DNA of 7,351 bases from an uncultured Clostridia bacterium (lineage in GTDB: Bacteria; Bacillota; Clostridia; TANB77; CAG-508). Where the stretch lies: assembly GCA_944386335.1 (NCBI GenBank), contig CALXAQ010000035.1, positions 1 through 7,351 of the forward strand. The letters run 5' to 3'. Numbering within the stretch: position 1 is the stretch's first letter; each line of letters begins with the position of its first letter. The position numbers and the translations under genes were made by a program. The notes under the pieces were generated by a model, which worked only from the letters and a program-made list of their open reading frames with translations, searched no databases and was not told the DNA's origin. Below are positions 1-5,684 of the stretch, one piece after another.

Positions 1-1144
1 CAATCCATACTGCTACTTTAGAATTGCTACTTGAAATTTGTTTTTCTTCTGCTTTTACCTTATTTGCCTCTTCATCTAATTCTACTCCCATAAAGCTTAA
101 ATGGTCACAAATCATTTTTCTTTCATCTGGGCCTCTTTCTCCCACTCCTCCTGCAAAAGTAATCACATCCACACCATTCATTGCTACAGCATATTTAGCA
201 ATATATTGTGCAATAATGTAACAATAAGTTTCCATTGCCATTTTTGCTCTCTTGCTATGTTCGTCTTGATTTTGAATAGAAGCTAGTAAATCTCTATTAT
301 CTGCAGAAAGCCCAGAAATACCTAATAAACCAGACTGTTTATTTAGAATTTTTTCCATTTCATCTGGTGTTAAATTTTCTTTTTTCATTAAATAAGTAAC
401 TACAGATGGATCTAAGTCCCCACTACGTGTTCCCATGGCAATACCTGCAAGTGGTGTAAATCCCATAGAAGTATCTACAGATTTTCCTCCCTCTATAGCG
501 CACAAGCTCGCTCCTTGTCCTAAATGGCAGTTGATAATTTTTAAGTCTTCTACTGGTTTTCCTAAAATTTCTGCAATTCTTCTAGAAACATATTTATGAG
601 AAGTACCATGGAAACCATATTTACGAATTCTATATTTTTCATAATATTCATATGGAATTGGATAAATATATCTTTCTTCAGGAATGGTTTGATGGAAAGC
701 TGTATCAAATACGGCTACATTTGGTTTTCCTGGCATTACTTTTTCGCAAGCTTCAATTCCTGTTAAAGCTGCTGGGTTATGTAATGGTGCAAGTTCAATA
801 CAATCTCTAATGGTATTTTTTACTTCTTCTGTAATGATAACAGACTTATTAAATTTCTCTCCTCCATGTACTACTCTATGTCCAATCGCATTAATTTCAT
901 CTAAAGAAGATATTACGCCATGTTCTTTATCTGTAAATTGTTCCATTACGAAGCTGATAGCTTCCTCATGATTTTTAACATCTTTTTCATAGGTATATTT
1001 TTCTTTTCCCACTTTATGTGTAACAAACGAACCTCCTATACCAATTCTTTCATAATTTCCTTTGGCTAACACTTTTGCTGTTTCCATATCTAATAATTGA
1101 TATTTCAAAGAAGAACTTCCACTGTTTAATACTAATATTTTCAT
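1..1144 (-). CDS. ackA: Acetate kinase AckA, 3' end cut by the window edge
   Basis: Acetate kinase makes ATP and acetate from acetyl phosphate and ADP in the cytoplasm, the last step of the Pta-AckA pathway. The frame is open from the start codon to the window edge and gives 381 residues; the family is about 400, so only the last ~20 are missing. Visible hallmarks are the N-terminal phosphate-binding MKILVLNSGSSSLKY (Asn7), GHRVVHGG (Arg90), VAVFDTAFH with the catalytic-type Asp, GFHGTSH, HLGQGAS (many homologues have HLGNGAS), MGTRSGD and FAGGVGERGP; the visible end reads KVAVWI. The start at 1144 matches the conserved N-terminus. An in-frame ATG at 1153 would add MEI and lies closer to the AGGAAAGG ribosome binding site, so the exact start is uncertain. 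It begins 19 nt after the pta stop, and its ribosome binding site abuts that stop, so the two are cotranscribed. Confidence 0.97.
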   Translation of the reverse strand, partial: MKILVLNSGSSSLKYQLLDMETAKVLAKGNYERIGIGGSFVTHKVGKEKYTYEKDVKNHEEAISFVMEQFTDKEHGVISSLDEINAIGHRVVHGGEKFNKSVIITEEVKNTIRDCIELAPLHNPAALTGIEACEKVMPGKPNVAVFDTAFHQTIPEERYIYPIPYEYYEKYRIRKYGFHGTSHKYVSRRIAEILGKPVEDLKIINCHLGQGASLCAIEGGKSVDTSMGFTPLAGIAMGTRSGDLDPSVVTYLMKKENLTPDEMEKILNKQSGLLGISGLSADNRDLLASIQNQDEHSKRAKMAMETYCYIIAQYIAKYAVAMNGVDVITFAGGVGERGPDERKMICDHLSFMGVELDEEANKVKAEEKQISSSNSKVAVWI

Positions 1145-1163
1145 AATTTCCATCTTTCCTTTC

Positions 1164-2162
1164 CTATTCTTTTTGACCTTGTACAGAAGTAATGGCAATT
1201 ACTCCTGCTACATCTTCTGCGCTACAACCTCTAGAAAGGTCATTTACTGGTTTTGCAATACCTTGGCAAAGCGGTCCATATGCCTCTGCTTTAGCAAGTC
1301 TTTGTACTAATTTGTAACCAATATTACCTGCATCTAAATCTGGGAATACCAATACATTGGCTTTTCCTTCTACTGGACTTCCTGGTGCTTTAGATGCTGC
1401 AATTTCTGGAACAATCGCTGCATCTAGTTGTAACTCTCCGTCCGCAATTAAATTTGGTTCTTTTTCTTTTAATAGTTTGGTTGCTTCTACTACTTTTTCT
1501 GTTAGTGGAGAATGTGCACTTCCATAAGTAGAATAAGAAAGCATTGCTACTCTTGGCTCTTCTCCTACTAGTTGCTCAAAACTTTTAGCAGAAGAAATGG
1601 CAATTTCAGATAAACTATCTGCATCTGGATATTCGTTTAATCCACTATCTGCAAAAATAAAAGTACCATTAGCTCCATAATCACAATGAGGAACTACCAT
1701 TAGGAAAAAGGCAGAAACCAATTTTGTATTTGGTGCTGTTTTTAAAATTTGAAGTGCTGGTCGTAATGTATCAGAAGTAGAATGGCAAGCACCAGAAACT
1801 AGTCCATCTGCATCTCCTTGCTTTACCATCATCATGCCAAAATATACGGTATTATGCATTAACTCTTTTGCTTTTTCCAATGTCATTCCCTTTGCTTTTC
1901 TAAGCTCATAAAAAGCTTGGGCATAACTACTGAATTTATCAGAAACTTCTGGATCCACAATTTTTGCTTTGCTAATATCTACTCCATTTTCTTCCGCAAG
2001 TTTATGAATGTTTTCTTTGTTTCCTACTAGAATAATATCCGCATAAGCTTCTTCTAGTGCAATAGCTGCTCCTTTAATTACTCTTATGTCATTACTCTCT
2101 GGTAAAACAATTGTTTTAATGTCTTGTTTTGCTCTTTGTTTAATTTCGTCTATAAAAGACAT
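1164..2162 (-). CDS. pta: Phosphate acetyltransferase Pta (short form)
   Basis: Pta converts acetyl-CoA and phosphate to acetyl phosphate and CoA, feeding the acetate kinase encoded directly downstream. The protein is 332 residues, the usual length of the short bacterial form that is only a PTA_PTB domain, without the N-terminal DRTGG-containing extension of the E. coli enzyme. Recognisable segments are MSFIDEIKQRAKQ at the N-terminus, TIVLPESNDIRV, VSGACHSTSDTLRPALQI, FIFADSGLNEYPDA, VAMLSYSTYGSA, NVLVFPDLDAGNIGYKLVQR, and the C-terminal GPLCQGIAKPVNDLSRG, where the Ser-Arg pair belongs to the active site. The frame is open upstream to 2240, but the start at 2162 is chosen because AGGAGG lies 10 nt before it, the family N-terminus begins there, and the -10 box lies inside the longer version. 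Confidence 0.97.
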   Translation of the reverse strand: MSFIDEIKQRAKQDIKTIVLPESNDIRVIKGAAIALEEAYADIILVGNKENIHKLAEENGVDISKAKIVDPEVSDKFSSYAQAFYELRKAKGMTLEKAKELMHNTVYFGMMMVKQGDADGLVSGACHSTSDTLRPALQILKTAPNTKLVSAFFLMVVPHCDYGANGTFIFADSGLNEYPDADSLSEIAISSAKSFEQLVGEEPRVAMLSYSTYGSAHSPLTEKVVEATKLLKEKEPNLIADGELQLDAAIVPEIAASKAPGSPVEGKANVLVFPDLDAGNIGYKLVQRLAKAEAYGPLCQGIAKPVNDLSRGCSAEDVAGVIAITSVQGQKE

Positions 2163-2198
2163 AACTCTTACTCCTCCTATTTCTTTATTTCTTTTGTT

Positions 2199-2227
2199 AT
2201 TATATCCGCAAAACAGAAAAAGCACAA
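2199..2227 (-). promoter_or_regulatory. Sigma-A type promoter of pta-ackA
   Basis: On the minus strand a perfect TATAAT (2199-2204) is preceded by TTGTGC (2222-2227) with a 17-nt spacer. Transcription would begin near 2192 and give a short leader of about 30 nt ahead of the pta start. The same geometry, including a G-A just before TATAAT, is seen at the promoter at 6330-6358. The boxes are read directly; activity is inferred. Confidence 0.75.
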
Positions 2228-2252
2228 GAGTTTTTAACATTTTTTCTTAGGA

Positions 2253-2313
2253 TGTCCATTTAAGTCAGCGTTTTGTGCGTAAACGTCTCATTTAAACCTG
2301 ACTTAAGTGACCA
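2253..2313. repeat. 61-bp imperfect inverted repeat between the gerQ-like gene and the pta promoter
   Basis: The outer arms are TGTCCATTTAAGTCAG (2253-2268) and CTGACTTAAGTGACCA (2298-2313). The inner nine bases of the arms (TTAAGTCAG/CTGACTTAA) pair perfectly and the outer parts pair with small offsets. A second, inner pair, CGTTT (2269-2273) and AAACG (2281-2285), continues the stem after a 12-nt one-sided bulge. The right arm ends directly at the TAG stop of the coat gene. No T-run follows on either strand, so it is not a standard intrinsic terminator. The ends begin TG and finish CA, as transposon ends often do, but no transposase is present. Its function is unknown. Confidence 0.6.
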
Positions 2314-2619
2314 CTAAACAACTGGATAGGGATAATGTTGGTAATTTGGTCTATATGGATTTTCTGCAATTAAAACAAATTTGATAGAATAAATATCTGC
2401 ATAAAGTAAGTTTCCACTTTCTATTTGTCGTATAACCACATAACTGGCTCCTACTTCTTCTAAAAGTCCTACCCTATCTACTAAATTATTGGTTCCTATT
2501 AAAAATTCTATTCTAACAAGCCTTCCAATAAATTGTCTTAAAAAAGCTGGTGTGTAGATATTGTTAGTTAATGTCTCTGGTGAATTGCTATTAAGATGTA
2601 CTCTATTTTCTTCTTCCAT
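2314..2619 (-). CDS. GerQ-like spore coat protein
   Basis: A 101-residue soluble protein with no signal peptide or membrane segment. Its core, roughly residues 25-84, reads TPAFLRQFIGRLVRIEF, then LIGTNNLVDRVGLLEEVGAS, then YVVIRQIESGNLLYADIYSI, a short beta-rich domain that I relate to the Spore_GerQ family. The C-terminal tail is rich in Tyr, Pro and Asn (NPYRPNYQHYPYPVV), as in many coat proteins. In Bacillus, GerQ is an inner coat protein needed for CwlJ to localise and act in germination, and gerQ lies beside cwlJ; here the gene directly follows a CwlJ-like gene in the same orientation, which is the strongest support. The N-terminal lysines by which B. subtilis GerQ is cross-linked are essentially absent. 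The start is uncertain: 2619 has AAGGA 12 nt upstream, while an ATG at 2631 would add MRKR but almost touches that site. Confidence 0.6.
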   Translation of the reverse strand: MEEENRVHLNSNSPETLTNNIYTPAFLRQFIGRLVRIEFLIGTNNLVDRVGLLEEVGASYVVIRQIESGNLLYADIYSIKFVLIAENPYRPNYQHYPYPVV

Positions 2620-2643
2620 CCTTTTTCTCATTCCTTTCTTATT

Positions 2644-3092
2644 TTATGTATTTCGATAGAGAGAGGTTGGGCGATAAAAACAATGGTCTATAATTCTAGT
2701 ATGCCAGGTTCCACTTCCATTGTATGGGAAAGTATTAGGACAAGTAGGATTAAATGGGTTCATATACCAAAGGCAATCTCCTACCTCTGAAATACGGTTT
2801 CCTGCTATTGCCCAATCTGCAATATAATAGTGTACTTCTGTTGGTACCATGTTATAAATATTTTGTGCATTATAGCTTCCGCCTAAACTTTCTCTCGCAC
2901 AATCAAACTGTCCTTGCTGAAATAAAATATTGCGAATACTGCCACCGTCCGAGAAATTCGCGCATATTCTCCTTCTGTACTATTTACTCTATTCATAATA
3001 ACAGAGGCAACTGCTCTCATTCCATTATCCCCTTCTCCTCCTGCTTCGCACTGTATCATTCTGGCAAGTAGTTCTCTATCTGAGTATGCCAT
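2644..3092 (-). pseudogene. CwlJ/SleB-type spore cortex hydrolase, single-base frameshift
   Basis: The gene would encode a Hydrolase_2 family cell wall hydrolase that degrades spore cortex during germination. The first frame (3092 to about 2949) gives 48 residues, MAYSDRELLARMIQCEAGGE onward to EYARISR, including the R-x4-E-A-x-G-E signature with the probable catalytic Glu16. It then runs out of frame to a stop at 2883. The remaining domain lies in the frame starting at 2949: DGGSIRNILFQQGQFDC, ESLGGSYNAQNIYNM, YYIADWAIAGNR, DCLWYMNPFNP and HCFYRPT, ending at 2644. Adding one base at 2949-2951 joins both parts into 149 residues, close to B. subtilis CwlJ (about 142). GAGGTG lies 8 nt before the chosen start; an upstream ATG at 3110 would overlap that site. 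The rest of the gene looks well preserved, so this is either a recent mutation or a sequencing error. There is no slippery heptamer to suggest programmed frameshifting. Confidence 0.85.
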
Positions 3093-3112
3093 AAAAATAT
3101 CACCTCTCATTT

Positions 3113-3141
3113 TAGTATATGAAAGGTGATAGAAATTGGTG
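3113..3141 (-). promoter_or_regulatory. Sigma-K-like sporulation promoter of the cwlJ-gerQ pair
   Basis: On the minus strand CATATACTA (3113-3121) fits the sigma-K -10 consensus CATAnnnTA exactly, and CACC (3138-3141) fits the -35 consensus mACm, with a 16-nt spacer. Transcription would start about 15 nt before the cwlJ start, leaving a very short leader. The match to sigma-E is poorer because no ATATT-like -35 box is present. A mother-cell promoter suits a cortex hydrolase/coat gene pair. The boxes are read directly; their use is inferred. Confidence 0.5.
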
Positions 3142-3179
3142 TATTTAAAATTTTCTTTTACATCCCTTATTAAAATAAG

Positions 3180-4805
3180 CTATTGTTTTAACGAATTCGT
3201 AAAATCATCATAATTCCCATAATATGATTTTATTTTGTAATTTTCTATATTCAATACTCTATTAGCAATAGCATTTATAAAGAATCTGTCGTGTGAAACA
3301 AATAACACTGTCCCTTTATATTCTTTTAATGCTTCTTCTAATATTTCTCTTGTGTCTATATCAATATGATTTGTAGGCTCATCTAGTATTAAAAAATTAA
3401 TATCTTTTTGAATCAGTTTCATAAACATTATTCTAACTTTTTCTCCACCAGATAATTTTCTTATTTTTTTAAATACATTTTCCTGTCTAAAACCATATCT
3501 TGCAAGTTTGTTTCTTGCTTCTGTTTCCGAAAAATTATTACCTTCTAAAAAATAATCTAAGATGGTCTTTTCATCATCTTCAAAAATTATATTTTGAGGA
3601 ATATATCCAAATTTTATTGAAGTCCCTAATTTAAGTTTTCCATCAAAATTAATATCTTGACCTAAAATAATCTTTATTAATGTAGATTTTCCGCTTCCGT
3701 TTTCTCCTATTAATGCAACCTTTTCTCCATAATTTAAATTCAAGTTTGCAGCTTTAAAGATTATTTTTTGATCAAATCTCTTTCCTAAGTTTTCGATTTT
3801 TAGTACGTCATTACCAGACCTATTTTTTATATTAAACTTTAAATCTAATGCTTTCTTATTTAAATCAACCCTATCTATAATTTCCATTTTTTCTAATCGT
3901 TTTTCCATGTTTTTTGCTCTCTTAAAAAACATTTCATTTCCTGCTAAATCTCCAAATTTTCTTAATGTTGTTATAGATTCTTTCATCTTTTCAATTTGCT
4001 TTTGTTGATTTTTATATTTTTCAAATTGAGCTAAAGTTCTTCTTTCATCTTCTTTTAGAAAATATGAATAATTTCCATAATATATATTTTCTTTGCCATT
4101 TTCTAATAATACTATTTTGTTAATTACTTTATCTAAAAAATATCTATCATGAGAAACTATTAAAACTGTTCCTTTATACTTCAGAATTAATTCTTCTAAA
4201 AATTCTAAAGAATGAATGTCTAAATGGTTCGTTGGTTCATCTAGTAACAATATATCTGGCTGAGTTAATAGTAATTTAGCAAGATTTACTCTTGTTTTTT
4301 CTCCTCCACTTAGAAGATTATAGTTTTGTTTTAAAAGGTCTTTGTTAATATAAAACTTAGAACATATTTTATTAAACTTTTCCTGAATTTCATATCCACC
4401 TATTAATGAGAATCTTTCTTGAATTCTCCCATATTCATCAATTAACTTTTCCAGCTTATCTGCATTAACTTCCGTTGACATCTGGGTTTCTAATTTGTTA
4501 AGTTTTCTTTCAACTTTTAAAATCTCTTCAAAACTTTTATATAAGAAATCTTCTACTGAAATATCTTCTTTCTCATTTTCATAGATTTGATTTAAAATCC
4601 CTATTTTCGCTCCACTTCTAATATTGATAGTTCCACTATCTATACTTTCTTGTTTGGCTATTATCTTTAAAATTGTAGATTTTCCACTTCCATTTTGTCC
4701 AATTAGAGCTACTCTTTCTCCTGTTCTTAATTCTAAATTAAATCCGTCCAAAATATTTTTTAAGCCAAAATTTTTCTTAATCTTATTTAATTCTATTTCT
4801 ATCAT
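3180..4805 (-). CDS. ABC-F ATPase, probable antibiotic-resistance ribosome protection protein
   Basis: A 541-residue protein with two ATPase domains in tandem and no transmembrane segments, so an ABC-F protein and not a transporter. Domain 1 has Walker A GQNGSGKST (36-44), signature LSGGEKTRV (165-173), Walker B/catalytic Glu ILLLDEPTNHLD (185-196) and SHD (218-220). Domain 2 has GENGSGKST (367-375), LSGGEKVRI (451-459), FLILDEPTNHID (471-482) and SHD (504-506). Between them lies a charged, helical linker (about 250-335) containing FKRAKNMEKRLEKME, which in this family reaches into the ribosome. There is no C-terminal extension after YYGNYDDF. Length and layout fit the Vga/VmlR/CplR-like group that removes macrolide, lincosamide, streptogramin or pleuromutilin drugs from the ribosome, but which drugs cannot be told from sequence. 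The leader-peptide attenuator upstream favours an inducible resistance role over a housekeeping ABC-F. AAGGAG lies 9 nt before the ATG and can be hidden in a hairpin. Confidence 0.9.
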   Translation of the reverse strand: MIEIELNKIKKNFGLKNILDGFNLELRTGERVALIGQNGSGKSTILKIIAKQESIDSGTINIRSGAKIGILNQIYENEKEDISVEDFLYKSFEEILKVERKLNKLETQMSTEVNADKLEKLIDEYGRIQERFSLIGGYEIQEKFNKICSKFYINKDLLKQNYNLLSGGEKTRVNLAKLLLTQPDILLLDEPTNHLDIHSLEFLEELILKYKGTVLIVSHDRYFLDKVINKIVLLENGKENIYYGNYSYFLKEDERRTLAQFEKYKNQQKQIEKMKESITTLRKFGDLAGNEMFFKRAKNMEKRLEKMEIIDRVDLNKKALDLKFNIKNRSGNDVLKIENLGKRFDQKIIFKAANLNLNYGEKVALIGENGSGKSTLIKIILGQDINFDGKLKLGTSIKFGYIPQNIIFEDDEKTILDYFLEGNNFSETEARNKLARYGFRQENVFKKIRKLSGGEKVRIMFMKLIQKDINFLILDEPTNHIDIDTREILEEALKEYKGTVLFVSHDRFFINAIANRVLNIENYKIKSYYGNYDDFTNSLKQ

Positions 4806-4808
4806 TTT

Positions 4809-4903
4809 TTATATCTCCTTATTATTTAATTTTTTATAAATAACGAGATATAATTGCCATTTAACTATTACAACCTATGGCGTTCTATCTCGTTGTAATA
4901 GTT
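4809..4903 (-). promoter_or_regulatory. Translational attenuator of the ABC-F gene (competing hairpins)
   Basis: Three mutually constraining stems are visible in the minus-strand transcript. Stem A: AACTATTACAAC (4892-4903) pairs perfectly with GTTGTAATAGTT (4863-4874), 12 bp. Stem B: AACGAGATA (4886-4894) with TATCTCGTT (4842-4850), continued by GCCAT (4877-4881) with ATGGC (4856-4860). Stem C: TTATATCTC (4845-4853) with GAGATATAA (4809-4817), plus TTATTTA (4837-4843) with TAAATAA (4822-4828), closing an 8-nt loop. Stem C captures the GAG of the ABC-F ribosome binding site. A and C can coexist (off); B excludes both (on). The 5' arm of A lies inside the last codons of the leader ORF, so a ribosome stalled there would block A and favour B. 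No U-run follows any stem, so control looks translational, not by termination. Pairing is read directly; the mechanism is inferred from erm-type attenuators. Confidence 0.75.
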
Positions 4904-4962
4904 TTGCAAGCATAACTTCTTATCTTTAACCTACTTTCTAAATCTTTTCTTTTATTCATCAT
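4885..4962 (-). CDS. Leader peptide of the ABC-F gene, 25 residues
   Basis: A short ORF beginning MMNKRKDLESRL and ending RSYACKTITTR, stop TAG at 4885-4887. It has a better ribosome binding site than most genes here: AAAGGAG (4970-4976) seven nt before the first of two tandem ATGs. It lies between the promoter at 5000-5028 and the attenuator, and its last six codons and stop overlap the 5' arms of stems A and B. The peptide is basic and shows no similarity I recognise to ErmC-type leaders. Its likely role is in cis: drug-stalled ribosomes on it would reshape the downstream RNA. A free function of the peptide cannot be excluded. Confidence 0.7.
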   Translation of the reverse strand: MMNKRKDLESRLKIRSYACKTITTR

Positions 4963-4999
4963 AAAATTTCTCCTTTATTATTTTTTCTAACCATTTAGG

Positions 5000-5028
5000 A
5001 TTATAACATAAATAAATACGTTTTACCA
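5000..5028 (-). promoter_or_regulatory. Extended -10 promoter of the ABC-F leader transcript
   Basis: On the minus strand TGTTATAAT (5000-5008) is a perfect TATAAT with the TGn extension. The -35 position (5023-5028, TGGTAA, 17-nt spacer) is weak and overlaps the stop codon of the upstream phosphatase gene. Transcription from about 4993 would give a leader of nearly 190 nt that contains the leader ORF and the attenuator. Confidence 0.6.
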
Positions 5029-5652
5029 TACATTTCCAAATATTTGCTTTATATCCATAATTTCCTTATTCTTTATTTTTATATTAAAAACAGAAGGTGA
5101 TTCTATATATAATCGTTGATTGTTATATTGTAAGTTGCATTGCTCATCTATTTCACAATATCGAGATAGCCAAAATTTAATACTAGCACCATGCGATATT
5201 ATAGCTATCTTCTTTGCATCATTACTGATGATATCTTTAATAAATAACTCCATTCGTTCTGAAACTTCGTTATTGCTTTCTCCTTCTTTATTTTTTAAAT
5301 AGATATCTTTTAACTGTTCATTTGTATAACTATCTTGTTTATTCTTTCCTAATTCCCTCAATTTCTTTAAATCACCTAGTTTTCGCTCGTTTAGTCTATT
5401 ATCTACATTAATTTCTATATTATTTTTTTCTGCAATATATTTCGCTGTTGCTAACGCTCTTACATAATTACTACTCCATACCATATCTATATTTTGCATT
5501 TCTTGTAATTCACTTATTTCTTTAGCTAGTTTTTCTCCATTAACAGATAGGATTACTTTTTCATTATTCACCTGATCTGAAATATCATATTTTCTTGTAT
5601 CTTTAATTTTTAAGGCTTCCGCGTGTCGTATTAAAAATATATCCTTTTCCAC
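5023..5652 (-). CDS. Histidine phosphatase family protein (phosphoglycerate mutase-like)
   Basis: A 209-residue cytoplasmic protein of the histidine phosphatase (PGAM) superfamily. The phosphohistidine motif is LIRHAEA with His10, where many relatives have RHGE. The other expected elements are present: SSNYVRALATA (Arg65), the acid-bearing NERKLGDL (Glu89), GES (124-126) and the second histidine in IISHGAS (His154). All catalytic residues are thus intact, but the substrate cannot be inferred; members act on sugar phosphates, nucleotides, cofactor precursors or proteins. The start is GTG at 5652, supported by GGAGGG six nt upstream. It follows the pentapeptide gene by 32 nt with no promoter evident between, so the two are probably cotranscribed. 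The last codon overlaps the promoter region of the ABC-F leader, so some read-through into that gene is possible. Confidence 0.85.
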   Translation of the reverse strand: MEKDIFLIRHAEALKIKDTRKYDISDQVNNEKVILSVNGEKLAKEISELQEMQNIDMVWSSNYVRALATAKYIAEKNNIEINVDNRLNERKLGDLKKLRELGKNKQDSYTNEQLKDIYLKNKEGESNNEVSERMELFIKDIISNDAKKIAIISHGASIKFWLSRYCEIDEQCNLQYNNQRLYIESPSVFNIKIKNKEIMDIKQIFGNVW

Positions 5653-5684
5653 AATTTTCCCTCCATCATGATATTCTTCTCTAA

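Noticed and set aside
24..286. Two short plus-strand reading frames at the left edge.
   Set aside because: They are antisense to a clearly coding part of ackA and have no ribosome binding site or family resemblance.
2270..2290. A possible CcpA (cre) operator around TAAACG upstream of pta, attractive because CcpA activates acetate genes in Bacillus.
   Set aside because: On both strands the second half-site is out by one base and key consensus positions are missing, so it does not fit a cre.
2941..2970. Programmed -1 frameshifting in the hydrolase gene.
   Set aside because: There is no X XXY YYZ heptamer in the right phase and no downstream stimulatory stem; loss of a base explains it more simply.
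2596..3071. Two plus-strand reading frames across the spore-gene region.
   Set aside because: They lie antisense to the hydrolase and coat genes, whose protein families are recognisable on the minus strand.
3155..3180. A small palindrome (CTTAT/ATAAG) right after the ABC-F stop as a terminator.
   Set aside because: The stem is only five or six A/T-rich pairs and no T-run follows, so it is unlikely to terminate transcription.
4624..4839. A hydrophobic-looking plus-strand frame (71 residues).
   Set aside because: It is antisense to the ABC-F N-terminus and its leader; the hydrophobicity comes from reading A-rich coding sequence backwards.
4834..4860. A second mini-ORF (MAIISRYL) between the leader ORF and the ABC-F gene.
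   Set aside because: It has no proper ribosome binding site (the nearest AGG is about 14 nt away), and its bases are fully explained by the 3' arm of stem B and the 5' half of stem C.
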